From QYQD01 sp040754095 (lineage in GTDB: Bacteria > Desulfobacterota > QYQD01): a stretch of 64,000 nt of DNA. Each line of letters begins with the position of its first letter. The stretch's first letter is position 1. The stretch is taken from positions 1-64,000 of the forward strand of contig JBFMFO010000010.1 in the NCBI GenBank assembly GCA_040754095.1, given 5' to 3'. Below, in pieces: positions 7,353 through 16,175 of the stretch. Both the position numbers and the translations under genes were made by a program. The notes under the pieces are model-generated. The model worked only from the letters and a program-made list of their open reading frames with translations. It was not told the DNA's origin and made no database searches.

Positions 7353-8903
7353 TTAACTTACCTTGAACTGTTTTGGGTCCAGTCCATACTTGTGAATCTT
7401 GTAGTTCAGAATACGCAGGCTCGTATCCAGGTATTGAGCCGCCTGGGACTGATTGCCCCTGGTCTCTTTTAATGCCTCTATAATCATCTCTTTCTCAGTG
7501 TTATCCACCGCTTCGGCCAGGGAGAGGCGACTATGGGTCCTGGAGCTGCCCGGCGTCTGCAACGTCGGAGGAAGATGGTAGCTTTTTATAACCTCTTCAT
7601 CACAGACCAGGATGGCCCTTTCCATGCAGTTTTGAAGCTCCCGAACGTTGCCCGGCCAGTGGTATTGCATGAGCATGTCAATAGCCGGTGTGGAAATACG
7701 GCGGATATTTTTATTATTTTCGCGGCAGAACCTTTCTAAAAAGTGTTCGGCCAGGAGCAGAATATCGGTTCTCCGTTCCCTTAATGGCGGTATATGGATG
7801 GGAAAGACATTGAGGCGGTAGTAGAGGTCTTCCCTGAACGTTCCTTTGCTGAGCGCCTCTTCAAGATCCTTATTGGTCGCGGCAATTATCCGAACGTCAC
7901 AGTGAATCGTTTGCGTGCCGCCCAGGCGCTCGAATTCGTGCTCCTGGATGACGCGCAGCAACTTGACCTGAATGTTCTGGCTGAGTTCGCCCACTTCATC
8001 CAGGAATATAGAGCCTCCTTCTGCCAACTCGAAGCGTCCCTTTTTTTGATGGATGGCCCCGGTAAAAGCGCCTTTCTCATGGCCAAACAGTTCGCTTTCA
8101 ATGAGGGTTTCCGGCAAGGCCGAGCAATTGACCTTGATAAATGGTTTATGGGCCCGGCGACTATTATAGTGGAGGGCATTGGCCACCAGTTCTTTGCCGG
8201 TGCCGCTCTCCCCCCGGATGAGTACCGTAGCGTTGCTTCCGGCCACCCTGGAGATCATCTCATAGACCTCCTTCATCCGGCTGCTGTTTCCCACGATATG
8301 GGAAATACTGTACTTGTCAGTCAGCCGGTGCCTCAACTCCAGATTTTCGTTGATCAGGAGTTCCTTTTCTTTCTCCATCGTCTGTATCTTGGTTACTGTC
8401 TGGGCAATCAGGGAGGAAATGATGGTCAGAAGTCTCAGGTCTTCATCTAATGAGACATCTGTCTGGAAGAGCCTGTCCACACTTAAGGCCCCTACCGTTT
8501 TCCGGGCGGCCTTTATCGGCACACAAATAAAGGAGATATCCTGCTTGGCCAGATCCCCCCGGGAGCGGGTTCGATTAAGAAATAAGGGTTCTTCACTGAT
8601 TCTGGGGACAACCATAGGCTCTCCGGATTCCACTACCTTGCCGGTGATCCCTTCACCTAGTTTGTATCTGCCGCGCCTGCGGGCCTCGGCAGTCAATCCA
8701 TGCGCCACTTCAATCTGGAGTTCGGCGGTCATGGGATTGAGAATGGTAATTGTACCCCTGGTCATACCCAGTTTTTTTGCCAGTATGTCGAGGGTGCTAT
8801 GCAGAGAGGCCCTCAGGTCCAGAGAGGCGCCTAAGGCCCTGGCAATCTCGTAGAGGCAAGTAAGCTCCCCTATCTCACGACTCTTTTCTTTTCGGTGGAC
8901 CAT
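7353..8903 (-). CDS. NifA-type sigma-54-dependent transcriptional activator (copy 2)
   Basis: 516 residues with the same order as the copy at 934-2553: GAF domain (about 15-175), AAA+ domain with Walker A GESGTGKE (231-238) and GAFTGA (278-283), and a C-terminal Fis-type helix-turn-helix (NQSQAAQYLDTSLRIL). The two are clearly paralogous along their length but differ in the DNA-recognition helix, so they probably bind different sites. The gene is bracketed by inverted copies of the 114-bp repeat (7134-7247 and 8927-9041), unlike its neighbours, hinting that it moved or could invert. Start ATG 8903; only a weak ribosome site precedes it. Confidence 0.85.
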   Translation of the reverse strand: MVHRKEKSREIGELTCLYEIARALGASLDLRASLHSTLDILAKKLGMTRGTITILNPMTAELQIEVAHGLTAEARRRGRYKLGEGITGKVVESGEPMVVPRISEEPLFLNRTRSRGDLAKQDISFICVPIKAARKTVGALSVDRLFQTDVSLDEDLRLLTIISSLIAQTVTKIQTMEKEKELLINENLELRHRLTDKYSISHIVGNSSRMKEVYEMISRVAGSNATVLIRGESGTGKELVANALHYNSRRAHKPFIKVNCSALPETLIESELFGHEKGAFTGAIHQKKGRFELAEGGSIFLDEVGELSQNIQVKLLRVIQEHEFERLGGTQTIHCDVRIIAATNKDLEEALSKGTFREDLYYRLNVFPIHIPPLRERRTDILLLAEHFLERFCRENNKNIRRISTPAIDMLMQYHWPGNVRELQNCMERAILVCDEEVIKSYHLPPTLQTPGSSRTHSRLSLAEAVDNTEKEMIIEALKETRGNQSQAAQYLDTSLRILNYKIHKYGLDPKQFKVS

Positions 8904-8926
8904 GATTTGCGCCGGACTTGTTAAGT

Positions 8927-9041
8927 ATTGAAGTTCCCCGCAGCAAGCTGTGGGGAATCTCCGTATGTAAGGTAAAAAGCATAGTATTCGCTCGCTTCCC
9001 CCGCCGCAAGCAGCGGGGGAAGCGCTCGCTATGCATGTTCA
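8927..9041 (-). repeat. 114-bp bipartite palindromic repeat, copy B (inverted)
   Basis: Reverse-complement copy of the element at 7134-7247, beginning ATTGAAGTTCCCCGC and ending GCTATGCATGTTC. With copy A it encloses the second NifA-type gene as a large inverted repeat. The flank at 9089-9115 carries an imperfect repeat of the form AGCTGACAACTGAGC. Confidence 0.85.
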
Positions 9042-9116
9042 GCCTTCTGCCGTCAGCAGCGCGTTTATATCCGCGCCTATTGTCCTGCTGAGAGCTGACA
9101 ACTGAGCGCCGACCGC

Positions 9117-9878
9117 TTAGTATGCATACATGTTCCCATAGGGTCGGTGTGAGAAAGGCACTACTTTTTTAAACGGCACGGATAATACCTTTCGTAGATC
9201 GATATTCAGATCGTCGCAGTATTCCTTAAGATACATTTTAAGATTTTTTTGGTCCTCGCTGTCTAACTCTTTGGGAATCAGCCCAAATCCCAGTTGATGA
9301 GGATCGACCTCGCCCCGGACGTATATAACCCCGCCGTGCATGCCGGTGCCCATAAAGATACCCGCTATAGGTTTGGCGGCATCCTGGCTGAACATACCCA
9401 GTAGGATGATTACTCCTCCAGCCATGTATTCACCAAGAAAATCTCCGGCCTTGCCGCCGATAACGATCACCGGGATCTTGTCCTGGTAGGCCTTCATGTG
9501 GATACCGACGCGGTAACCGGCGTCGCCTTTGATATGAATTCTCCCGCCCCTCATCCCATAGCCTACGACATCTCCCGCCATGCCTTCGACGACGATCTTG
9601 CCGTCGTCCATGGTGTTGCCCACTCCGTCCTGGGCATTGCCGTGCACTACGACGTGTGGTCCCTTCATAAAGGCCCCCAGGTCCTGTCCCGGAACGCCAT
9701 AGACCTCCATGCTGATTTTTTTGCTTATGCCGTCCGCGAGGTAACGCTGGCCGTTGATATTTCTCAGGATAAAATTTTCCTCTCCATTCCCTACGGCCTT
9801 TCTTATCATATCGTTTAAGTCTTTATAGTAAATTCCCTGTGCGTTAATTTCCATAGGGTTCTCTGCCTTGCCTCTCAT
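9117..9878 (-). CDS. Glutamate synthase, GXGXG (alpha domain 3) subunit
   Basis: 253 residues made mostly of the right-handed beta-helix repeats of the glutamate synthase C-terminal domain: the G-x-G-x-G pattern recurs (GNAQDGVGNTM, GMAGDVVGYGMRGG, GDAGYRVGIHM, GGKAGDFLGEYM). In fused GltB this domain separates the ammonia-producing and synthase sites; here it is a separate protein, as in the split form of archaea and many anaerobes. Last gene of a five-gene minus-strand operon, 5 nt after the amidotransferase gene. Translation may begin at Met9 (9854) rather than 9878. Confidence 0.9.
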   Translation of the reverse strand: MRGKAENPMEINAQGIYYKDLNDMIRKAVGNGEENFILRNINGQRYLADGISKKISMEVYGVPGQDLGAFMKGPHVVVHGNAQDGVGNTMDDGKIVVEGMAGDVVGYGMRGGRIHIKGDAGYRVGIHMKAYQDKIPVIVIGGKAGDFLGEYMAGGVIILLGMFSQDAAKPIAGIFMGTGMHGGVIYVRGEVDPHQLGFGLIPKELDSEDQKNLKMYLKEYCDDLNIDLRKVLSVPFKKVVPFSHRPYGNMYAY

Positions 9879-9883
9879 AAAAA

Positions 9884-11038
9884 TTACCTTGCTCCGGCAC
9901 AGGCCGGGCTTAACCTAGCCCGCTTTTTCGTTGCGGAAGCGCTCTTGTCCATAGTTACAATAACCGGTTCTCCGGCCTTGGGTGCCCAGACCTTTTCCGG
10001 ATCAGGGCAGATGGCCCGGATAGCCGATTCTTCGCTGGCCATATAAACCGTATCCCCCTTGACGGCAGCTAGCAGAGGACGTAATTTTACCCGATCATTA
10101 AGGCCCACCAGACCTCCGTTATAGGCAAAGAGGATGGCAAAGGGGCCGTTTAACAGGCCACTGCTATAAACCATACGAATAGCCGTAAAGAGCCTCTTTG
10201 ATTCTTTGTCCATTCGGTCGATTTCCTGCCAGAATGGCGGGGCAAAGACCTTACAGGCCAGTTCTACAGGCAACCCATGCCTTCGGATGATGAGATCAAG
10301 GAGATAGGCCACTACTTCCGTATCCGTAAGCAGGGTGCAGTGGTACCCGAACATCTCCAGATAACGCTTGTTAATGCCGTAGGAAGAAATCTCGCCGTTA
10401 TGGACGATTGACCAGTCCAGAATGGTAAAGGGGTGTGCTCCTCCCCACCAGCCCGGCGTATTGGTCGGAAACCGGTTGTGGGCCGTCCAGATATAACCGG
10501 CATACTCGTCCAGGCGGTAAAAGTCCGCGATATCTTCCGGGAAGCCCACGCCTTTAAAGGCCCCCATATTCTTGCCGCTTGAAAAGATATAGGCGCCTTT
10601 AATGTCCCGGTTAACATTCATCACGACGCGGACTATATAGTCATCGTCACTCAAGCCGGGCCAGCGACATATCCTGTCCCCTTCCTTCACCGGTTCAACA
10701 AAGTAGCGATGCAGGATAGGCGGGTCGGTAATATATTTGTTGGGCCGGGTCGGAATCTTTTCCTGATGCACGACAGATACGGTCTGGTTTAAGAAACCTT
10801 CAGCCGCATGGAGGGCATCAAGATTATCCGCCATAATGTGCAGGGCGTAGTGATCCTTAAAGTCAGGATAGATACCATAGGCGGCGAATCCGCCGCCGAG
10901 CCCGTTCCCTCTATCGTGTTGACAGGCTATGGAGCAGGTTATGCTGTCACCCTTAATCCGCTCGCCGTTTCTATTTATGATTCCGGAAAGCCCGCACCCG
11001 GAAATATCCTTTTGATAATGCCAATTCTTCATGACCAC
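9884..11038 (-). CDS. Glutamate synthase, class II glutamine amidotransferase subunit
   Basis: 384 residues. CGLSGIINRNG starting at Cys15 matches the N-terminal nucleophile Cys of class II amidotransferases after removal of a short propeptide; HNRFPTNTPGWWGGAHPF and VHNGEISSYG are the glutamine-pocket motifs. It hydrolyses glutamine and passes ammonia to the synthase subunit. It sits between the oxidoreductase and GXGXG genes with short gaps, consistent with a stoichiometric complex. The three-way split form lacks the central domain that links these parts in bacterial GltB. Confidence 0.9.
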   Translation of the reverse strand: MVMKNWHYQKDISGCGLSGIINRNGERIKGDSITCSIACQHDRGNGLGGGFAAYGIYPDFKDHYALHIMADNLDALHAAEGFLNQTVSVVHQEKIPTRPNKYITDPPILHRYFVEPVKEGDRICRWPGLSDDDYIVRVVMNVNRDIKGAYIFSSGKNMGAFKGVGFPEDIADFYRLDEYAGYIWTAHNRFPTNTPGWWGGAHPFTILDWSIVHNGEISSYGINKRYLEMFGYHCTLLTDTEVVAYLLDLIIRRHGLPVELACKVFAPPFWQEIDRMDKESKRLFTAIRMVYSSGLLNGPFAILFAYNGGLVGLNDRVKLRPLLAAVKGDTVYMASEESAIRAICPDPEKVWAPKAGEPVIVTMDKSASATKKRARLSPACAGAR

Positions 11039-11059
11039 GTGACCCCAGACGGTTCTTGA

Positions 11060-12316
11060 TTATTTACTTAACTGCTCTGCCCGTATTTCCCCGGGCAGAG
11101 AACTAAGGCTAAGGGTGTCTTCCATTAATTCCTCTTTAAAACTGCCGACCTTCACCCTGTTTCTGATCAGGCCGGTCAGTATCCCCGCCCTTTCTACTTC
11201 GCCGATCAGCATGGCGCCGACCAGTACTCCATCCCTGAGGACCAGTTTCCGATAGACATTCTTTTCAGGGCTAAGTCTGGTTATGACCTCATATCCGGCA
11301 CCGGCTGGATTGGCCATGCCCATGGACATGGTGGGAATGCCGTAAAACTCAATGGAATTCATGGGGAGTCCGCCCTTATAGGCCACTCCGGCACCGGCCA
11401 TATTCCGGCCGGCATACTGTCCCTGGGTATATGCATTAGGCCAGATCGGCACTACACGCCTTTCACCGGAGAGAAGATCGAGGGCCTCGGCTACGTCTCC
11501 GGCTGCGTAAATACCGGCGACCGAGGTCTCCAGATAGTCGTTGACCACTATGCCGCGATTTGTTTCTATGCCGGTTCCCCTGACGATATCCGTGTCGGGG
11601 ATAACCCCGATGGCTATTACTACGGCCTCGCAACCCCGCTTTTGACCATCATTTAATATAATGCCTTTTACCCGGTCCTTTTTGCGTACGATCTCTTTAA
11701 CTGAATTTTCGGTTATGACCTCTATACCCGCCTCGGCCAAACGCTTGCCGATGATGTTCCCGGCTGTCCGGTCAAAGGCGGTGCTCAATATGCGATCGGC
11801 CAGTTCGACCACAGTGACCTTAAGACCCCGATCATTGAGGCTTTCTGCGGCCTTAAGACCGATAAGGCCCCCTCCGATAACTACGATCTGTTTTATTTTA
11901 CCGACCAGCGCGTCCAGCTTCCCGGCGTCATCAAGGGTGGCGAAGGTATAGACATCAGGTCCGTCTTTACCCTGGATGGGCGGGATAAAAGGCTTGCCGC
12001 CCGTGGCGATTAGGAGTTTGTCGTAGGGGACCTTGTCTCCATCTTCCAATAGCACCCGGTGCGCTGCGATATCGATTTTTGCGGCGGTGCGTCCCAGCAA
12101 GAGGGTTACCTTATTGTCGCAGTAAAATGCCTCCGGGCGGTAGGCCATGTCTGCCTCGTGTATCTTTCCCCGCAAAAGGTTGGCGATAAGAGGGCGACCG
12201 TATGTGGCGTAGGGTTCAGCGGCAATGATAGTAACAGGATTTTTCCGGTCTGTCTGCCGGATTCCTTCTACCGCCCCTATGGCCGCCACACCATTTCCAA
12301 TAATGACATATTTCAT
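11060..12316 (-). CDS. FAD/NAD(P)-dependent pyridine nucleotide-disulfide family oxidoreductase
   Basis: About 418 residues from ATG 12316, chosen because GGAGAG lies just upstream and MKYVIIGNGVAAIGAVEGI is the standard FAD-binding start; an extension to 12367 would overlap the ferredoxin gene. A second Rossmann motif (VVIGGGLIGLKAAESL) binds NAD(P)H, and GIYAAGDVAEA is the typical ATG/GD FAD motif. No redox-active CxxxxC is seen, so it resembles NADH oxidase or nitrite-reductase-type flavoproteins. Within the operon it probably passes electrons from NAD(P)H to the ferredoxin subunit and on to glutamate synthase. Confidence 0.85.
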   Translation of the reverse strand: MKYVIIGNGVAAIGAVEGIRQTDRKNPVTIIAAEPYATYGRPLIANLLRGKIHEADMAYRPEAFYCDNKVTLLLGRTAAKIDIAAHRVLLEDGDKVPYDKLLIATGGKPFIPPIQGKDGPDVYTFATLDDAGKLDALVGKIKQIVVIGGGLIGLKAAESLNDRGLKVTVVELADRILSTAFDRTAGNIIGKRLAEAGIEVITENSVKEIVRKKDRVKGIILNDGQKRGCEAVVIAIGVIPDTDIVRGTGIETNRGIVVNDYLETSVAGIYAAGDVAEALDLLSGERRVVPIWPNAYTQGQYAGRNMAGAGVAYKGGLPMNSIEFYGIPTMSMGMANPAGAGYEVITRLSPEKNVYRKLVLRDGVLVGAMLIGEVERAGILTGLIRNRVKVGSFKEELMEDTLSLSSLPGEIRAEQLSK

Positions 12317-12320
12317 AAAC

Positions 12321-12767
12321 CTATCTCTCCTCGTAAAGCAGGGCCTCGTTGGGGCAGGCAGAAACACAGGCCGGCAGGTCGCGGTCCGGGCAGAGGTCGC
12401 ATTTTATCACCTTCCCTTGGTTTGTGTCCCTTTTAATAACTCCATACGGACAGGCCATGACGCATGACCAGCAGCCCACACACTTTTCCGGTATATTTCT
12501 GACCCTTCCGGTCTTTGTATCCTTGACCATAGCCCCGGAGATACAGACCTGGACACAAGGCGGCTCGTCACAGTGACGGCAGTGGACAGAGAACGAGACC
12601 GGGCCGCATTCTTCCACGACGTTGCGCGCCGGCCGTTTCTCTTCCCTCTTAAAGGCGGCCACAATATCTTTGGATGCGGAATGTTCAACGATACAGGCAA
12701 GTTCACAGAGCCGGCAACCGATACACACTTCTTCCCTTGCATAGACCTTTTTCATCTTCGCGCACAC
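12321..12767 (-). CDS. 4Fe-4S ferredoxin subunit of the glutamate synthase operon
   Basis: 148 residues with several iron-sulfur Cys clusters: CIGCRLCELAC, CRHCDEPPCVQVC, CVGCWSCVMACPYG and CDLCPDRDLPACVSACP, the HycB/DmsB-like four-cluster pattern. Such proteins act as electron wires between redox subunits. It starts 1 nt or so after the synthase gene and its stop nearly touches the oxidoreductase start, so translation is coupled. Met4 (MKKVYAREEVC) may be the real start. Confidence 0.9.
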   Translation of the reverse strand: MCAKMKKVYAREEVCIGCRLCELACIVEHSASKDIVAAFKREEKRPARNVVEECGPVSFSVHCRHCDEPPCVQVCISGAMVKDTKTGRVRNIPEKCVGCWSCVMACPYGVIKRDTNQGKVIKCDLCPDRDLPACVSACPNEALLYEER

Positions 12768-14291
12768 CTATGCCCCGGCATGTTTAATGCCAAGGATATT
12801 TAATTCCAGTTCATTCAGCCCTACGCCGCGAAGCTTCTCGCGGTTGCCCCGCAGGCTCTCGATGGCATTGAGACCCATGCCGCCCAGCATCTCCTGGATT
12901 TCATGCCCCCAGGCCCGGACCAAGTTGGCCAATCTCCGGTGGGCGATGTCCGGATTGATCCGCTTGGCAAGATATGGATCATTCGTAGCGATACCCCAGG
13001 GGCATTTACCGGTATAGCAACGCTGGCAGACCGTACAGCCTACGGCGATCAAGGCCGCCGTTCCGATATATACCGCGTCTGCGCCGAGGGCGATGGCCTT
13101 TACTACGTCGGCGCTACAGCGGATGCCGCCCGCCGCCAGCAGGGAGACGCGGTTTCGTATCCCTTCCTGTCTTAGTCTTTCGTCAACAGAGGCCAGGGCC
13201 AGTTCAATGGGGATGCCTACATTATCACGGATCATGGTGGGGGCGGCTCCGGTGCCTCCCCGGAATCCATCTATGGCGATGACATCTGCTCCGGCCCTGG
13301 CTATACCGCTGGCGATGGCTGCGGAGTTATGAACCGCGGCAATCTTTACAAAGACCGGCTTTTCATAATCGGTGGCCTCTTTAAGGGCGTAAATGAGTTG
13401 CCGCAGGTCTTCGATGGAGTAGATATCATGGTGAGGCGCGGGTGAGATGGCGTCGCTCCCCTCCGGGATCATCCTGGTGATGGAGATTTCTTTTCCTATT
13501 TTTTCGCCGGGTAAGTGGCCGCCGATGCCGGGTTTTGCCCCCTGGCCGATTTTGATTTCGATAGCCACGCCGGCATTGAGGTACTTGCTATCCACGCCGA
13601 AACGACCGGAAGCACACTGAACAATGGTATTTTTACCGTATTTATACAGGCTTTGATGCAGGCCGCCCTCGCCGGTATTGTAAAGAATCCCTAATTCTTC
13701 CGCAGCCCGGGCCAGACCGACGTGAACATTCAGATTGATAGATCCATAGGACATGGCAGAGAACAGGATGGGGTAGTTAACCTGCAACTGCGGCGAAAAA
13801 TTAGTTGTAAGTTTAGGCCTGCCCTTCTTCATCTCGACTTCGACAGCATCCGGTTTAGAGCCAAGCCAGGTCCTGAGTTCCATTGGTTCCCGGAGGGGGT
13901 CAATGGAGGGGTTGGTCACCTGACTGGCATCCAGGACCATGCGATCCCAATAGACGGGGTAGGGGTAAGGGTTGCCCATACCGGTTAAAAGGACGCCGCC
14001 GGTATCCGCCTGCTTATAGATATTTTTGATAAACTGCGGGGCCCAGAGGGCGTTTTCCCTGAATTCGGACGGGTTTCTCCTTATCGTCAAGGCGCCGGTG
14101 GGACAGAGGGCCTCGCAACGGTGACAGCCGACGCATCTGGTCTCATCTTCGGTGACCCGTCCCTCTTTTTCATCGTAGATATGCGCGCCGTAAGAGCACT
14201 GACGGACGCAGACCTGGCACTGGATGCACTTTTCCGGATCACGCTCGATGATGAAGTCGTGGTAATTTTTAGTTATTGGCTGGTGTAACAC
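12768..14291 (-). CDS. Glutamate synthase, FMN-binding synthase subunit with N-terminal ferredoxin domain
   Basis: 507 residues. Residues 15-75 carry two 4Fe-4S motifs (CIQCQVCVRQCSYG and CVGCHRCEALCPTG). The remainder is the glutamate synthase TIM barrel, with the FMN-site stretch GADVIAIDGFRGGTGAAP and the 3Fe-4S cluster CxxxxxC region (CQRCYTGKCPWGI). It converts 2-oxoglutarate and ammonia to glutamate. It is the first gene of the operon (synthase, ferredoxin, oxidoreductase, amidotransferase, GXGXG). The start is GTG 14291 with GGAG 9 nt before it. Confidence 0.93.
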   Translation of the reverse strand: MLHQPITKNYHDFIIERDPEKCIQCQVCVRQCSYGAHIYDEKEGRVTEDETRCVGCHRCEALCPTGALTIRRNPSEFRENALWAPQFIKNIYKQADTGGVLLTGMGNPYPYPVYWDRMVLDASQVTNPSIDPLREPMELRTWLGSKPDAVEVEMKKGRPKLTTNFSPQLQVNYPILFSAMSYGSINLNVHVGLARAAEELGILYNTGEGGLHQSLYKYGKNTIVQCASGRFGVDSKYLNAGVAIEIKIGQGAKPGIGGHLPGEKIGKEISITRMIPEGSDAISPAPHHDIYSIEDLRQLIYALKEATDYEKPVFVKIAAVHNSAAIASGIARAGADVIAIDGFRGGTGAAPTMIRDNVGIPIELALASVDERLRQEGIRNRVSLLAAGGIRCSADVVKAIALGADAVYIGTAALIAVGCTVCQRCYTGKCPWGIATNDPYLAKRINPDIAHRRLANLVRAWGHEIQEMLGGMGLNAIESLRGNREKLRGVGLNELELNILGIKHAGA

Positions 14292-14373
14292 TTCTATGTG
14301 CTCCTTGGAAACCGGCTATGTAGGATATGCGCATTTTAACGCCGCCAAAATTTCTTACCGGGAAAATAAAAAA

Positions 14374-14416
14374 CGTCCGCTGGATATACGCGTATAAATA
14401 ATAAGTCCAGTGGACG
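14374..14416 (-). terminator. Hairpin with internal palindrome upstream of the glutamate synthase operon
   Basis: CGTCCGCTGGA (14374-14384) pairs with TCCAGTGGACG (14406-14416) with one mismatch. On the minus strand the stem is followed by TTTTTTATTTT, so it can end transcription from the holin-like gene or act as an attenuator ahead of the operon. The loop contains the perfect palindrome TATACGCGTATA (14385-14396), which could be a protein-binding site. Confidence 0.55.
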
Positions 14417-14513
14417 CCTTTGTCTACCTCTGAAGCACCACTCCGTACCCCAGATATAGATACAATTACCGCAATATACAATTTTGTCAACAAGTTTGTT
14501 ATCTAATTCACAT

Positions 14514-14909
14514 TTACTCCCATTGCCCGTCCCGGCCTTTTTTCATCTCGATGTGTTCAATCTTTCCCCGGGAATTAACGAATATGTTCATTATCCAGCT
14601 TACGGTACTTATAATCAAGGCGCCCCAGACCGCCGGCCCAAAGCCCTGGACTTCAAAGCCCTTAAGGATGGAGGCCACGATTTTGAGCATAAGGCCGTTT
14701 ATGATAAAAGTCAGGAGCCCTAAGGTAAGGATGTTTAGAGGGAGGGTTAAGATCAGTACAACCGGACGAATAAAGGTGTTCAGTATCCCAAGGATCAGGG
14801 CTCCGGCCAGGGCCGGCAAGAATCCGGTGATCTCTATTCCCTCTACCACACGGGCAGCGAGGAAAAGGGCGCCGGCATTTATGATCCAACGGATGAGAAT
14901 GCCTTTCAT
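14514..14909 (-). CDS. Phage holin family 4 (YvlD-like) membrane protein
   Basis: 131 residues with four hydrophobic helices and the family pattern WIINAGALFLAARVVEGIEI near the start, GILNTFIRPVVLILTLPLN centrally and LTFIINGLMLKIVA after it. Members are named for holin-like topology but are mostly chromosomal inner-membrane proteins of unknown role, often in envelope-stress regulons. It stands alone on the minus strand between the glutamate synthase operon and a repeat-rich gap, so context gives no sign of a phage. Confidence 0.8.
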   Translation of the reverse strand: MKGILIRWIINAGALFLAARVVEGIEITGFLPALAGALILGILNTFIRPVVLILTLPLNILTLGLLTFIINGLMLKIVASILKGFEVQGFGPAVWGALIISTVSWIMNIFVNSRGKIEHIEMKKGRDGQWE

Positions 14910-15512
14910 GTTGCTTTTGGGAGACTCTTAATTTTGTAAAACTTTAGGTGTTTGAAACCGTCCTACATTCAGAAAAGGCTATTAATCAGGAACTCACGAA
15001 CTCATGAAAGAACAGAGCAACCAGAAGTCGAACTGCTGAAAATCAATTTCTCAGAAATACTTTCCTGATTAAAACGTCTTCCCGATTTCCAGATTTGATA
15101 TGTTTCTTTGCACTTTTTATTATCCATTTTCAAAACGCTAAATTGTTACTTAATTTTTATCTCTGCTTTGGGTGGTATGGACATCTGGCCAGCGATCATT
15201 AGAGCAGGAAATTTCCAGCCTTTTTTCGATCTGGTCCCGGTATTCGTCTTTTTTTGCCTGACGTCCGCAATCCTTGCAGACTACCCGGGTATTATATCAC
15301 TTTCCCTGAAGAACGGCTTTTCCACCACAGAAAATACAGATAAGTTCCTTCACCTAAGGATTCTCCTATACTACTATTTTTTGAAATCTTGTTAAACAAA
15401 TCCGAAAACCGAAGCACGAAACTCGAAACAAATTCAAATGACTAAAATGCAACCAATGACCGAAACAAAAAACGAAACTTATTCAAATGGTTACGTTTTA
15501 AACATTTGATAT
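14910..15512. other. Repeat-rich gap around the interrupted zinc-ribbon gene
   Basis: Besides the interrupted gene at 15150-15353, this 600-bp gap holds a text-like imperfect repeat at 15396-15495 (units such as CCGAAGCACGAAACTCGAAAC and AACAAATTCAAATGAC). A plus-strand reading frame opposite the zinc-ribbon gene looks like a shadow. No RNA gene was recognised. Confidence 0.5.
15150..15353 (-). pseudogene. Small zinc-ribbon protein interrupted by an in-frame UGA
   Basis: From GTG 15353, preceded by AGGAG at good spacing, the frame reads MKELICIFCGGKAVLQGK, then UGA (15297-15299, codon 19), then YNTRVVCKDCGRQAKKDEYR and on to a stop at 15150. The four Cys (CIFC and CKDC) form one zinc ribbon across the UGA, so both halves were selected as one 67-residue protein. 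A nonsense mutation (CGA Arg to UGA) is the simplest reading. A selenocysteine codon is the alternative: an 8-bp stem (GTCTGCAA/TTGCGGAC, GGA loop) starts 15 nt after the UGA, but UGA does not replace a ribbon Cys. Confidence 0.6.
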
Positions 15513-16175
15513 TTAGATTTCGGATTTGGTCGCGGCTACGCCGCCCTGTGTCTCCATGGACGTGATCATGTCGGCAATGGTCATCTTAATACGTTCGCCA
15601 AAGCCGATTTCCCGGCGTAGTTCCTGCTCCAGCATGGCCAGCTCTCTATAAAATCGGCTGCGGTCAAGCTCACGGCGGGAGGGCTTCTCTATAGTATGCC
15701 CCGGCGCATCTCCGACCGGCGGGACCAGTTTTGGACAGCCTTCACCTCGAACCAGCACCAGGTCCGGCCTGCGATATGAGTGTGGGACTCCGTGCAGCCG
15801 GCATATCATCGGACGGAAGGCATACAGGCCGCAGAGACCTCTATCATTGAGCGGGCACATCAGGTCAATTTTTTTCCCTTCAGCCTCCAGCCGATCGCGG
15901 TCCTTTACAAATTCAAGGGCGAGACGCCGCACCTCATTTTGTCTTTCCGGGCTGAGGGTCTGGAAGCCTCTCGCAAGGTAGAGATACTCCGCCACCGTAT
16001 AATGGAAAAAGTAACTCGTGCAACAATTGCCGTCACAACCTGCACAGGAGCAGCCATAGTAAGCTGTTATCTCATCATAAGCCTCGTCCATGGCCTGGTA
16101 GATAGCCTTCAGGCGCTCCATGAAACGGCCATGCCCCGGGGTGAATTCTGTTATTGCCGATTGTGCAGGGGACAT
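15513..16175 (-). CDS. YkgJ-type cysteine-cluster protein
   Basis: 220 residues. The Cys-rich core CSCAGCDGNCC (about residues 42-52) and a second cluster (CPLNDRGLCGLY followed by RPMICRLHG) are the marks of the YkgJ/zinc- or iron-chelating family, proposed to bind a metal or Fe-S centre. The enzymatic role is unknown for the family. It is a lone minus-strand gene ending in a repeat-rich gap. Start ATG 16175. Confidence 0.75.
   Translation of the reverse strand: MSPAQSAITEFTPGHGRFMERLKAIYQAMDEAYDEITAYYGCSCAGCDGNCCTSYFFHYTVAEYLYLARGFQTLSPERQNEVRRLALEFVKDRDRLEAEGKKIDLMCPLNDRGLCGLYAFRPMICRLHGVPHSYRRPDLVLVRGEGCPKLVPPVGDAPGHTIEKPSRRELDRSRFYRELAMLEQELRREIGFGERIKMTIADMITSMETQGGVAATKSEI

Noticed and set aside
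7794..8450. Long 218-residue frame opposite the second NifA-type gene
   Set aside because: A shadow of the AAA+ coding sequence; no motif and no start signal.
7134..9041. Repeated GC-rich palindromes as a possible CRISPR array
   Set aside because: Only isolated copies far apart, each with internal hairpins, no regular spacers and no cas genes.
14269..14493. 74-residue minus-strand frame upstream of the glutamate synthase operon
   Set aside because: It crosses the hairpin/palindrome and the operon start, with no ribosome site or protein-like composition.
14514..14909. Holin-family protein as evidence of a prophage
   Set aside because: This holin family is common on chromosomes and no other phage gene is present.
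15108..15395. 95-residue plus-strand reading frame
   Set aside because: It lies opposite the zinc-ribbon gene, which has a ribosome site and Cys motifs; the plus-strand product has no recognisable features.
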